Assembly (NCBI RefSeq): GCF_026003995.1 | Contig: NZ_BPIG01000004.1 | Coordinates: 124,001 to 188,000 of the forward strand | Length of the DNA: 64,000 nucleotides | Source of the DNA: Tepidiforma sp. | GTDB lineage: Bacteria > Chloroflexota > Dehalococcoidia > Tepidiformales > Tepidiformaceae | Direction of reading: 5' to 3' | In this document: in pieces, positions 31,226 to 40,169 of the stretch | Layout: every line of letters starts with the position of its first letter | Position numbering within the stretch: position 1 is the first letter of the stretch | Position numbers and translations under genes: made by a program | Notes under the pieces: model-generated | The model's database searches: none | What the model saw: the letters and a program-made list of their open reading frames with translations, nothing else | What the model was told of the DNA's origin: nothing

Positions 31226-31818
31226 CAGCGGACGGCGGCGAAGAAGCGGTCGCGCGCGGCCTGATACTCCTCGGGGGTGTTGAAGGTGAGGTCGAGGAGG
31301 TCGCCAGCGTCGACTTCGGCGTGGAGGCTTTCGTGGGCGCGGAGGATGCCGCGGAGGCCCTCCGTGGCGTCGTCGGCATGCATGAGCTCTTCGCGGAGGC
31401 GGCCGGCGACGACGACAGGGTGGCCGTGTTTGCCGGCGTGGACCGGGACGGTGTAGTCCGCATCGGCCGGGTGACCTTCGTAGAGCGCGCGGAGGAATGC
31501 AGCGGGCCGGGGCTGGTCGACGTCCTCGATGAGGATGCGGTCAGCGTCGCGGTTGGCGGCCTTGGCGCCGATGCGGAGCGAGCCGGCGCGGCCGAGCTGG
31601 AAGCGGGGGTTGAACATGATGCGGCAGGGGATGCCGCGGAGCTGGCGGGAGACGTCGTCGGCGCGGTAGCCGAGGACGACGATGACTTCATCGGCGCCGG
31701 CTTCCCAGAGCTGTTCGAGTTCGTAGCGGATGAGGGGCTGGCCGCCCCAATCGAGGAGGGGCTTGAGGGTGCCCATGCGCTGGGAGATGCCGGCGGCGAG
31801 GATGATGGCGGAGTTCAT
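31225..31818 (-). CDS. MobA-like NTP transferase / nucleotidyltransferase
   Basis: AIILAAGISQRMGTLKPLLDWGGQPLI. Confidence 0.93.
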   Translation of the reverse strand: MNSAIILAAGISQRMGTLKPLLDWGGQPLIRYELEQLWEAGADEVIVVLGYRADDVSRQLRGIPCRIMFNPRFQLGRAGSLRIGAKAANRDADRILIEDVDQPRPAAFLRALYEGHPADADYTVPVHAGKHGHPVVVAGRLREELMHADDATEGLRGILRAHESLHAEVDAGDLLDLTFNTPEEYQAARDRFFAAVR

Positions 31819-31860
31819 GGCGACTCCTAGTGTAGGAAGGGCTGCGGATTGGGGCGATGG

Positions 31861-32787
31861 TCAGGCGCGCGCGGGCGCGGCGGCCTGGAAGGTGTTCTCG
31901 ACGCCGAATTCCTGCGTGAGGATGCGGAGGAACTCGTGAATGGGCGGCGCGAGGATGCGGTTGCGGAGGATGTGGACGCCGACTTCGCGCTGGGCGGGCT
32001 GCTCCATTTCGCGGATTTCGACGCGGGCGAGGGTGCCGCGCTCACGCTCGCGCTCGAAGGAGACGACCGGGAGGATGGCGACGCCGAGGCCGGCTTCGAC
32101 CATGTGCTTGGTGGTCTCCATATCGTCGAGCTCCATGACGGATTCGGGGACGACGCCCGCGCGGAGGAACATGGAGTAGACGAGGCTGTGGTAGCTGGAG
32201 CCGCGTTCGAAGAAGAGGAACGGCTGGCGGCCGGCCTCGGCGATGGAGACGCGGCCCTTCTGGGCGAAGGGGTGGTCCGGCGGGACGACGAGGGCGAGGT
32301 CGTCGTTGTAGAGGTGGAGGGACTGGATTTCGGGGTGCTGGGCGAGGCGGGTGACGGCGACGTGGAAGTCGCCGGCGAGGAGGGAATCGATGATGTCCTC
32401 GGTCTGCCCGGTCGCGAGGTGGATGTGGACGCGGGGACGGAGCTCCCGGAATTTCTTCAGGATGCGCGGGAGGACGTAGGTGGCGATGGAGGTGGAGGCG
32501 CCGATGCGGATGGTGCCGACTTCGCCGTGGCGGACGGCTTCGATGGCGTCGGTGCCCTCCTGGACGGCGGTCAGGGCGCGCTGGGCGTGGGGCATGAAGG
32601 CGCGGCCGGCATCGGTGAGGGTGACGCTGCGGCCGGTGCGTTCGAAGAGGCGCTCGCCGAGTTCCCGCTCGAGCGACTGGATGCGGGCGGTGACGGAAGG
32701 CTGAGTGAGGAAGAGGGCCTCGGCTGCACGGCTGAAGGAGCGGTGGTGAGCGACCTGGATGAAGGCTTCGAGCTGTGCCAGTTCCAC
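31861..32787 (-). CDS. LysR family transcriptional regulator
   Basis: ELAQLEAFIQVAHHRSFSRAAEALFLTQPSVTARIQSLERELGERLFER. Confidence 0.95.
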   Translation of the reverse strand: MELAQLEAFIQVAHHRSFSRAAEALFLTQPSVTARIQSLERELGERLFERTGRSVTLTDAGRAFMPHAQRALTAVQEGTDAIEAVRHGEVGTIRIGASTSIATYVLPRILKKFRELRPRVHIHLATGQTEDIIDSLLAGDFHVAVTRLAQHPEIQSLHLYNDDLALVVPPDHPFAQKGRVSIAEAGRQPFLFFERGSSYHSLVYSMFLRAGVVPESVMELDDMETTKHMVEAGLGVAILPVVSFERERERGTLARVEIREMEQPAQREVGVHILRNRILAPPIHEFLRILTQEFGVENTFQAAAPARA

Positions 32788-32831
32788 GGGGTTCCTCCGC
32801 GGCGGGGTGCCGTCGGCTCTTAGGGTAGCGC

Positions 32832-33074
32832 TTAGGAACGGTAGAAGTTGGCGTTGATCTCGATGTAATGGCGCATGTCGCCTTCGAGGGAGGCGTCGTG
32901 GGCGATGGCGCTGACGGGGCAGGCGAGTTCGCAGGCGGCGCAGTCGATGCACTGGTCGGGGTTGATGTAGTACTGCGGCGCGTCGTCGGTGGTATGGATG
33001 CAATCGACGGGGCAGACGTCGACGCAGGAGGCGTCTTTGACGCCGATGCAGGGTTCGGTGATGACGTAGGGCAT
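32832..33074 (-). CDS. 7Fe/4Fe-4S ferredoxin
   Basis: CIGVKDASCVDVCPVDCI..CIDCAACELACPVSAI. Confidence 0.95.
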   Translation of the reverse strand: MPYVITEPCIGVKDASCVDVCPVDCIHTTDDAPQYYINPDQCIDCAACELACPVSAIAHDASLEGDMRHYIEINANFYRS

Positions 33075-33077
33075 GGG

Positions 33078-33413
33078 TCAGCGGGCCTCCTGGCGTGCGA
33101 ATGGGTCGGGGAAGACGCCGGTCTTTTCGACGGCGATGTCGCCGAGGACGCGGGCCTGGCAGGCGAGGCGGAGGCGGGGGTCTTCGATGGCGCGGGGGCC
33201 GCGCTGGCGGATGAGGTTGGCGCGTTCGAAGCGGCCCATGACGCTGACGCGGCCGAGGCCGGAGATGACGGTCATGGCGCAGTTGGTGCATTCGCCGTTG
33301 CGGCTGCAGCCGACGGGCCAGTAGTAGCCGGCGGCGTTGGCGGCATCGAGGACGGTGTCGTTGTGGGGTGCGGGGAATTCGAAGCCCCCGGGCTCGACGC
33401 GGACGCGGTGCAC
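33078..33413 (-). CDS. 2Fe-2S ferredoxin-type protein
   Basis: CSRNGECTNCAMTV..RLACQARVLGDI; GTG start. Confidence 0.88.
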   Translation of the reverse strand: MHRVRVEPGGFEFPAPHNDTVLDAANAAGYYWPVGCSRNGECTNCAMTVISGLGRVSVMGRFERANLIRQRGPRAIEDPRLRLACQARVLGDIAVEKTGVFPDPFARQEAR

Positions 33414-33460
33414 GGCCGGTATTGTGCGGCGAGGCGCGGGGGCTGTCGATGGTGTGGGGG

Positions 33461-33536
33461 TGGTGGAGACGAGGGGACTCGAACCCCTTACCTCAGCAAT
33501 GCGAATGCTGCGCTCTCCCAGATGAGCTACGTCCCC
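33461..33536 (-). tRNA. tRNA-Ala(CGC), CCA encoded
   Basis: rc GGGGACGTAGCTCATCTGGGAGAGCGCAGCATTCGCATTGCTGAGGTAAGGGGTTCGAGTCCCCTCGTCTCCACCA; cloverleaf; anticodon CGC. Confidence 0.96.
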
Positions 33537-33545
33537 ACATGTGAA

Positions 33546-33575
33546 CGAGCCGCCTCCATCGTAGGAAGCGGCTCG
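33546..33575 (-). terminator. Hairpin downstream of the 56-aa zinc protein gene
   Basis: cgagccgc..gcggctcg 8-bp perfect stem. Confidence 0.45.
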
Positions 33576-33600
33576 CCGGTGGGTCAACTGGGAAGCGGGG

Positions 33601-33771
33601 CTAGGAGCGGTGGGAGGAGCCCCGGCCGATGCGGTAGGAGGTTTCGCCGGTGAACTCGCGCTCTTTGCCGCACTTCTTACACCGCCCGGGCGTCAGCTCT
33701 CCACGCGGAGGTTCGAGGATCCAGTGATGCACGCATTCCGCGACTACCTGGAGCGCTTCGGCCTTGGACAT
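33601..33771 (-). CDS. 56-aa small Cys/His (putative zinc) protein
   Basis: Own translation MSKAEALQVVAECVHHWILEPPRGELTPGRCKKCGKEREFTGETSYRIGRGSSHRS. Confidence 0.7.
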   Translation of the reverse strand: MSKAEALQVVAECVHHWILEPPRGELTPGRCKKCGKEREFTGETSYRIGRGSSHRS

Positions 33772-33876
33772 GCAACTTCCCCCTGGGTCGTTCGGGTTGT
33801 GGTGTTTGGCCAGAGGCTAAGCACCCCGCCACCGGCCGGGGTCAGTGTAGTCGGGGCTATAGACGGTTTCAATCGT

Positions 33877-34455
33877 TTATGGCGATTCGTCCAGCATGCC
33901 GGGCAAAGGTGTAATGACCATGCGGCCGGCGGCGAGGTCGATGGACTGGACGACCTGCCCGATGGCGGGGACGAGGATTTCGCCCCGCGCGCCGTGGACG
34001 ACGTAGACGTCGTTGGCGCCGGGCTGGAGGACTTCGACGAGCGTGCCGAGGGCTTCGCCGGCAGCGGTCACCACGGCGAGGCCGATGAGTTCGTGGATGA
34101 AGTAGGACTCGGCGTCGTCGCGGAGGACGTCGCTGTCGAGCGCTTCGAGGAGTTCGCCGTGGAGGTCTTCGACCTCGGTGCGGGTTTCGAGGCCGGAGAG
34201 CTTGATGATCCAGTCATCGCCGGCCTGGCGGGCGCGCTGGACGATGCGGCGGATGCCGCGGACGTAGACAGGGCGGCCGCGCTGGATGTTGCGGGCGGTC
34301 GGCGAGAAGACCTCGACCCGGAGCTCGCCGCGGAGGGCGTGGGGCCGGAGGACGCGGGCGACGGCGGTAAAGCCCGGCCGGGGTTCGGCGGGCAGCGTGA
34401 CAGGGTTGCGCGGGCGCGGGGGACGGGAGGGACCGGGCGAGGGCGTCTCGCTCAG
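33877..34455 (-). CDS. rimM: 16S rRNA processing protein RimM (apparent CTG start)
   Basis: In-frame translation gives FTAVARVLRPHALRGELRVEVFSP..LIGLAVVTAAGEALGTLVEVLQPGANDVYVV; no ATG/GTG/TTG at expected start. Confidence 0.88.
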   Translation of the reverse strand: MSETPSPGPSRPPRPRNPVTLPAEPRPGFTAVARVLRPHALRGELRVEVFSPTARNIQRGRPVYVRGIRRIVQRARQAGDDWIIKLSGLETRTEVEDLHGELLEALDSDVLRDDAESYFIHELIGLAVVTAAGEALGTLVEVLQPGANDVYVVHGARGEILVPAIGQVVQSIDLAAGRMVITPLPGMLDESP

Positions 34456-34697
34456 TGGCCAATCTCCAGGTTGACGCGGACGTCTTCGCGGACTGCGGCG
34501 ACCTTGGCGAGCGCGCGGAGGGAGGTGGCGATGCGGCCGCCCTTGCCGATGACCTTGCCGTAGTCGTCCTCGTGGACGTTGAGGTAGACGGTGACGCGGT
34601 CGCCCTGGATGGACTCGCTGACCTGGACGTCGTCGGGGTGGTCGACGAGGGCCTTCGCGAGGTATTCGATGAGCTCGCCGGTCATGGTCTCGGGCAT
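34452..34697 (-). CDS. KH-domain RNA-binding protein (KhpA/YlqC family)
   Basis: LIEYLAKALVDHPDDVQV..GKVIGKGGRIATSLRAL. Confidence 0.93.
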   Translation of the reverse strand: MPETMTGELIEYLAKALVDHPDDVQVSESIQGDRVTVYLNVHEDDYGKVIGKGGRIATSLRALAKVAAVREDVRVNLEIGH

Positions 34698-34700
34698 CGG

Positions 34701-35105
34701 TTACTCGGCGGATTCGCTGGATTCGGCCTCAGCGGGGGCTTCGGCGGCGGCCGCAGCGGCAGCTTCAGCTTCGGCCTTCGCGCGGGCGGCGGCGCGCTCG
34801 GCGGCGGCCTTCGCCTGCTCGGCGCGTTTCGCTTCGAGCTTCGCCTTCACGATCGGGGGCTTCTTTTCGATGACGCCGGCGCGGACGAGGATCTTTTCGG
34901 CGGCCTCGGAGGGCTGGGCGCCCTTGCTGATCCACTCGCGGGTGCGGTCCGCATCGAGGGTGATGCGGGGCGGGTCCTGGTGCGGGTCGTAGGACCCGAG
35001 GGTTTCGATGAAGCGGCCGTCGCGGCGGTCGGGCTGGTTGGCGACGACGACGCGGTAGAGGGGGTAGCCCTTCTTGCCGGTGCGCCGGAGGCGGATGCGA
35101 ATCAT
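34701..35105 (-). CDS. rpsP: 30S ribosomal protein S16
   Basis: [23 protein letters not shown]. Confidence 0.97.
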   Translation of the reverse strand: MIRIRLRRTGKKGYPLYRVVVANQPDRRDGRFIETLGSYDPHQDPPRITLDADRTREWISKGAQPSEAAEKILVRAGVIEKKPPIVKAKLEAKRAEQAKAAAERAAARAKAEAEAAAAAAAEAPAEAESSESAE

Positions 35106-35217
35106 GGGAGCTCCTGCGAAACGCCCGCGCGGGGCGGACGGGATTGGCGGTGGTACTGAGGATACGACATGACGGCGTTAGCGCCACGCGGCAGGCGGCG
35201 CGCCGGGTGCTGCTGCC

Positions 35218-36534
35218 TCAGCGGAAGAGCGGCATCTTGCCGGTGCTGAGCGTCTTGGCGATTTTGCGGGCTTCGAAGAACTGCTTGAGCAGCTGGTTGA
35301 CCTGGGAGGGGTCGGTGCCGCTGCCGCGTGCGATGCGCTTGCGCCGCTTGCCGTCGATTTTCTCGGGGTGGCGGCGCTCCCACGGGGTCATGGAGAGGAC
35401 GATCGCCTCGGCCTGGGCGAAGAAGCGGTCGTCGATGTCGTCGACCTGGAGCTGCATTTTGATGCGGTTGAACCCGGGGAGCATTGAGACGAGCTGGCCG
35501 AGCGGACCCATCTTGCGGACTTTGCGGAGCTGGTCGACGAAGTCCTGGAGGTCGAAGGTGCCGCGCTTCAGCTTGTCCTTGAAGGCGTCGGTGTCCTCTT
35601 CGCCCATCGTCTCCTTGGCTTTTTCGATGAGCGTGAGGAGGTCGCCCATGCCGAGGATGCGGCTCGCGAGGCGGTCGGGGTAGAAGGGCTCGAGGGCATC
35701 GGCTTTTTCGCCGACGCCGATGAACTTGACGGGGACGCCGGTGACGGCGCGGATGCTGAGGGCAGCGCCGCCCCGGGCGTCGCCGTCCATCTTGGTGAGG
35801 ATGAGGCCGGTCGTCCCGACGCGCTCGTGGAACTCCTTCGCGGCGTTCACGGCGTCCTGGCCGGCCATCGCGTCGGCGACGAAGAGGACTTCCGCGGGGT
35901 CGAGGAGGCGCCGGAGCTCGGCGACCTCGTTCATCATGTCGTCGTCGATGTGGAGGCGGCCGGCGGTGTCGACGATGAGGTGGGTGGCGCCCATGCGCTT
36001 CGCTTTTTCGAGGGCGTTCTGGGCGATGACGGCGGGTTTGACGCTCGTGCCTTCTTCGTGGATGGGCACGTCGAGGGTGCGCGCGAGCGTGACGAGCTGG
36101 TCGACGGCTGCCGGGCGGTAGATGTCGCAGGCCGCGAGGAGTGGGCGGAGCCGCTGCTTCTTGAGGAGGTTGGCGAGCTTGGCGGCGCTGGTGGTCTTCC
36201 CGGAACCCTGGAGGCCGACGAGCATGATGACGGTCGGCGGTCGGCTGGAGGTGGCGAGCTTGGGGGCATCGCCGCCGAGGATATCGACCAGCTCCTGGTG
36301 GACGATGTCGATGACCTGCTGCGCGGGGGTGAGGCTGCGCAGGACCTCGGCGCCGAGGGCTTTTTCGCGGACGCGGGCGGTGAATTCGCGGACGACGCGG
36401 AAGTTGACGTCGGCCTCGAGCATGGCCATGCGGACTTCGCGGAGGGCCTGGTCGAGGTCTTCCTCGGTGACGATGCCGCGGGAGCCGAATTTGCGGAAGG
36501 CGCCCTGCAGCCGGTCGGTAAGCGTTTCGAACAT
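35218..36534 (-). CDS. ffh: Signal recognition particle protein
   Basis: MFETLTDRLQGAFRKFG..LVGLQGSGKTTSAAKLA. Confidence 0.98.
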   Translation of the reverse strand: MFETLTDRLQGAFRKFGSRGIVTEEDLDQALREVRMAMLEADVNFRVVREFTARVREKALGAEVLRSLTPAQQVIDIVHQELVDILGGDAPKLATSSRPPTVIMLVGLQGSGKTTSAAKLANLLKKQRLRPLLAACDIYRPAAVDQLVTLARTLDVPIHEEGTSVKPAVIAQNALEKAKRMGATHLIVDTAGRLHIDDDMMNEVAELRRLLDPAEVLFVADAMAGQDAVNAAKEFHERVGTTGLILTKMDGDARGGAALSIRAVTGVPVKFIGVGEKADALEPFYPDRLASRILGMGDLLTLIEKAKETMGEEDTDAFKDKLKRGTFDLQDFVDQLRKVRKMGPLGQLVSMLPGFNRIKMQLQVDDIDDRFFAQAEAIVLSMTPWERRHPEKIDGKRRKRIARGSGTDPSQVNQLLKQFFEARKIAKTLSTGKMPLFR

Positions 36535-36582
36535 CGATATTCAGTGTACCGGGGTTGGGATGAACGGGGCAGATGCGGCGAA

Positions 36583-36604
36583 GGGGTCTGCAGCTGCAGA
36601 CCCC
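36583..36604 (-). terminator. 22-bp perfect palindrome/hairpin between sodN and ffh
   Basis: ggggtctgcagctgcagacccc. Confidence 0.5.
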
Positions 36605-36633
36605 CTCGGAGCGGGTTCGCCGGCGCGCCAGGC

Positions 36634-37089
36634 TCAGGGGTTGGCGCGGTAGAAGGGGACGTCGGTGCGGTTCTTGGTGGCCCAGAAGATGTTGTGGATC
36701 TCTTCGACGGCCTTGAGGAGCGCCTCGCCGTTGGCGGGGTCCTGGCTCCGTGCTTGCTCTTCGAGGCCGGCCTTCGCCGCCTTCCAGAAGACGTCGTGCA
36801 GGTTGGGGTACTTCTCGAGGTGCTCCGGCTTGAAGTAGTCGTGCCAGAGGATGTCGAGCTCCTTCTTGACGATGCTCGGCCTGCTGCTCCTTGATGACGA
36901 TGAAGCGCGTGCGGGTGTTGATCGGTCGCCAGGTCCTGGGCATCCCCGAGCGCGGCGATCTTCTTCTCCATGGAGAGGACGGCTTCGGCGGCGATGCGGG
37001 CCGCGGCCGGGTCGTAGACGCCGCAGGGGCCGTCGCAGTGCGCGCTGCGCGACCTGCGTCGACGGGCGCAGGATGCGGAGAAGGTTCAT
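36634..37089 (-). CDS. sodN: Nickel-containing superoxide dismutase, frameshifted as presented
   Basis: MNLLRILRPSTQVA | HCDGPCGVYDPAAARIAAEAVLSMEKKIAALGDAQDLA | INTRTRFIVIKEQQAE | IVKKELDILWHDYFKPEHLEKYPNLHDVFWKAAK recovered from three frames. Confidence 0.9.
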   Translation of the reverse strand: MNLLRILRPSTQVAQRALRRPLRRLRPGRGPHRRRSRPLHGEEDRRARGCPGPGDRSTPARASSSSRSSRPSIVKKELDILWHDYFKPEHLEKYPNLHDVFWKAAKAGLEEQARSQDPANGEALLKAVEEIHNIFWATKNRTDVPFYRANP

Positions 37090-37240
37090 GGCCTGTGGTT
37101 ACTCCTGGTGGGATGGTGCGAGTGCCGTTAGCGATTATAGGCGGGCCCGTGAACGGCCTGCACCCGGGGCGGAGGGCAGACGCGGCGCGCGGGAAGCCTG
37201 TACGATCGCTCGGTAATCTTTCGAGGAATGGGGGTTACCC

Positions 37241-37717
37241 GTGGCTGAAACAGCAACGCTGAAGGTGGGCGACGAGGCGCCGGATTTCGAGCTGCCGATG
37301 AGCCCGACGGGCGAGAAGTTCAAGCTTTCGGACTACCGGGGCAAGAACGCGGTCATCATCAACTTCGTCCCGGCGGCCTTTTCGCCGGTGTGCAGCAACC
37401 AGCTGCCGCTCATCGAGCAGAAGGGAAGGAGTTCGAAGCGCAGGGCGCCATCCCGGTCGTCATTTCGACGCGACGGCCCGTGGGCGCTGAAGGCGTGGAA
37501 GGAAGCAGCTGGGGGTGGACTTCCCGTCCTGAGCGACTTCAACCCGCTGGGTGAGACGGCGCGGAAGTACGGGGTGCTCATCGAAGGCGCGGTGGATCGC
37601 CAACCGCGTCGTGATCGTGGTCGGACAAGGACGGCAAGGTGGCGTGGATCCAGCCGAGCGAGAAGATCACGGAGCATCCCGGACTACGACCCGGTCCTGG
37701 CCTGCGCGAAGGGCTGA
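37241..37717 (+). CDS. Peroxiredoxin (AhpC/TSA family), several frameshifts as presented
   Basis: [42 protein letters not shown]; downstream family-like segments such as [20 protein letters not shown] and VVIVVD continue in shifted frames. Confidence 0.85.
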   Translation: MAETATLKVGDEAPDFELPMSPTGEKFKLSDYRGKNAVIINFVPAAFSPVCSNQLPLIEQKGRSSKRRAPSRSSFRRDGPWALKAWKEAAGGGLPVLSDFNPLGETARKYGVLIEGAVDRQPRRDRGRTRTARWRGSSRARRSRSIPDYDPVLACAKG

Positions 37718-37798
37718 CGCTCGGCCTTTTCGCACGAGACGCGGGCGCCCCGCCGAATCGGCGCGCCGCTTCGTTCGTCCCAGGGCTCGGGCGACGTC

Positions 37799-38894
37799 TC
37801 AGTTGTCGAAGACGATGACGCTAGCGGTTCACCTTCGCCCTTCTTGAGCGCGTCGTACGCCTCGTTGATCTGGTCCAGCGTGTAGCGGCGCGAGATGAGC
37901 TCGTCGATCTTGAGGCGCTTCTGGCGGTAGAGCTCCATGAGCCAGGGCATGTCGTAGGTCTGGCGCGTCGAGCCGTAGAAGCTGCCGACGATGCCCTTTT
38001 CGCCGAGGAAGGCCATGCCGGCGTGGGGATGCGTGAGCTGCTCGGTGAGTGGCAGCATGCCGACGATCACGGCCGGCCGCCGCGGCGGGATCATTTCGAA
38101 GCACTGCTGCGCGGTCTTCGTCAGGCCGATGGCCTCGAAGGCGTAGTCCACGCCGCCGCCTGTCATGCTGCGATGACCTGCTCGACGGCGTCGCCCTTGC
38201 GAGCATCGACGACGTCGGTAGCGCCGAACTCCCGTCGCGGCGGCGAGCTTGCTCTCGATGAGGTCGACGGCGATGATGCGGGAGGCGCCGGCGAGCTTGG
38301 CGCCCTGGATGATGTTCAGGCCGACGCCGCCGCAGCCGACGACGGCGACGGTCGGCCGGCCTGGCACCTTGACGGTGTTCGTCACGGCGCCGACGCCGGT
38401 CATGACGCTGCACCCGACGAGCGCCGCGGCCTCCATGGGGACGCCTTCCGGGCACGTGGACGCAGGCGTGGGCGCTGACCGAGCTGGTACTCGGCGAAGG
38501 CGGACATGCCGGCGAACTGCATGATCGGCTGGCCCTTGAGGCTGACGCGGCCCAGCGGCCGAGGGCCTGGGTGTTCTCGCAGAGGTTCGGGCCGGCCGGT
38601 GACGCACCGGTTGCAGTGCCGCAGGACTGGACGAAGGCGACGACGACGCGGTCGCCGACTGTGACGTTGGTGACGCCGTCGCCGACTTCCTCCACGATGC
38701 CCGCGGACTCATGGCCGAGGACGACGGGCATGGGGTAGAGTCCACTTGCCCTCCATGAAGTGCAGGTCGGAGTGGCAGACGCCGGTGACGGCAGTCTTGA
38801 TGAGGACCTCGCCGGCCTGGGGCTCGTCGAGCTCGATCTCCTCGATGCTGAGGGGCTGGTTGGGGGCGTACAGGACCGCTGCTTTGACGTTCAT
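37799..38894 (-). CDS. Zinc-dependent alcohol dehydrogenase, several frameshifts as presented
   Basis: [98 protein letters not shown] from different frames. Confidence 0.85.
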
Positions 38895-38978
38895 GGGGTG
38901 TAGGGCTCCTCCTTCTCGAAGCATGGGGATTCTTCCGCCCGGTAGGTTCGGCGTCAAGCGGCCCCGCGCCCGGCAGAT

Positions 38979-40095
38979 TCAGGCGCGGATAAGCTCGGCA
39001 GGGACGGGCTCCGCATCGAGCCGCCGGCCGGTTTCGGCGTCGAACCAGTGGAAGGCGTCGCCGGCGGGGACGAGGCCGAGCACCTCGCCGGGGCGGACAT
39101 CGACGGCCGGGTCGAGGCGCGCAGTGACCTGCTGGCCGGCAGCATCGACGGTGACGTAGAGGTCTGGGCCGTGGGGTTCGACGAGCACGACGGGGCCGGC
39201 GATGGGGGCCGGGGCGGCCTGCGGCCAGCGGTGGAACGCTTCCGGCCGGATGCCGAGCACGGCGGGGGCAGGAAGGCTGCCGAGGGGCGGGCGGGCGACC
39301 GGGATATCGATGGCAGCGGCAGCGAAACGGGCGCCGCCGGGGCCGGGGACGAGGTCGCCGCGGAGCAGGTTCATGGCCGGGCTGCCGATGAACGAGGCGA
39401 CGAACGTGTTCGCCGGCCGGTCGTAGATGTGCTGCGGGGTGTCGACCTGCTGGAGGACGCCGTCCTTCATCACGGCGATGCGGGTGCCCATGGTCATCGC
39501 CTCGACCTGGTCGTGGGTGACGTAGATGAGCGTCGTGCCGAGGCGGCTGGTGCAGGTCGCTCAGTTCGGCGCGGGTGCGGACGCCGGAGCTGGGCGTCGA
39601 GGTTGCTGAGCGGCTCGTCCATGAGGAAGACGCTGGGGCCGGCGGGCGATGGCCCGGCCGAGGGCGACGCGCTGGCGCTGGCCGCCCGAGAGTTCGCGCG
39701 GCCGGCGATTCAGGAGGGGACCGATGCTCGAGCATCTCGGCCGACTTCGCGCCACGCGCTGGTCGATCTCGCGCCTTCGGTGTCTTCGCGCTGGCGCAGG
39801 CCGAAGGCGAGGTTGTCGTCGCACCGCTCATGTGCGGGTAGAGCGCGTAGGACTGGAAGACCATCGCGATATCGCGGTCGCGCGGTTCGACGCCGAGCAC
39901 GGAGCGGCCGTCGATGCGGATGTCGCCGGACGTCGGTTCTTCGAGGCCGGCGACCATGCGGAGGGCAGTGGTCTTCCCGCAGCCCGAGGGGCCGACGAGG
40001 ACGAGGAATTCGCCTTCGCAGACCTCGAGGGTGAGATCGGAGACGGCGCGGACGTGGCCGAAGGTCTTGTGGACGCGGTCGAACTCGACGCCCAT
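38979..40095 (-). CDS. Carbohydrate ABC transporter ATP-binding protein (UgpC/MsmK family), frameshifted
   Basis: [45 protein letters not shown] and C-terminal [38 protein letters not shown]. Confidence 0.88.
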
Positions 40096-40117
40096 GGAAG
40101 CCTCCCGTGGGGAATGG

Positions 40118-40146
40118 GGCAGCCCGGGGACGCGCCCCGGGCTGCC
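40118..40146 (-). promoter_or_regulatory. Strong intra-operon hairpin downstream of substrate-binding protein gene
   Basis: ggcagcccgggg-acgcg-ccccgggctgcc: 12-bp perfect stem, 5-nt loop. Confidence 0.6.
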
Positions 40147-40169
40147 GGAGGGGGATGGCGGCCGGGGGC

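Noticed and set aside
36583-36604. 22-bp palindrome as a regulator operator
   Set aside because: It sits between the 3' end of sodN and the start of ffh on the same strand; a hairpin terminator for sodN is the simpler reading, though ffh promoter overlap cannot be excluded.
36634-39850. Programmed frameshifting as explanation for the multi-frame genes
   Set aside because: Too many shifts, in unrelated genes, with no consistent slippery site; a sequence-quality problem is simpler.
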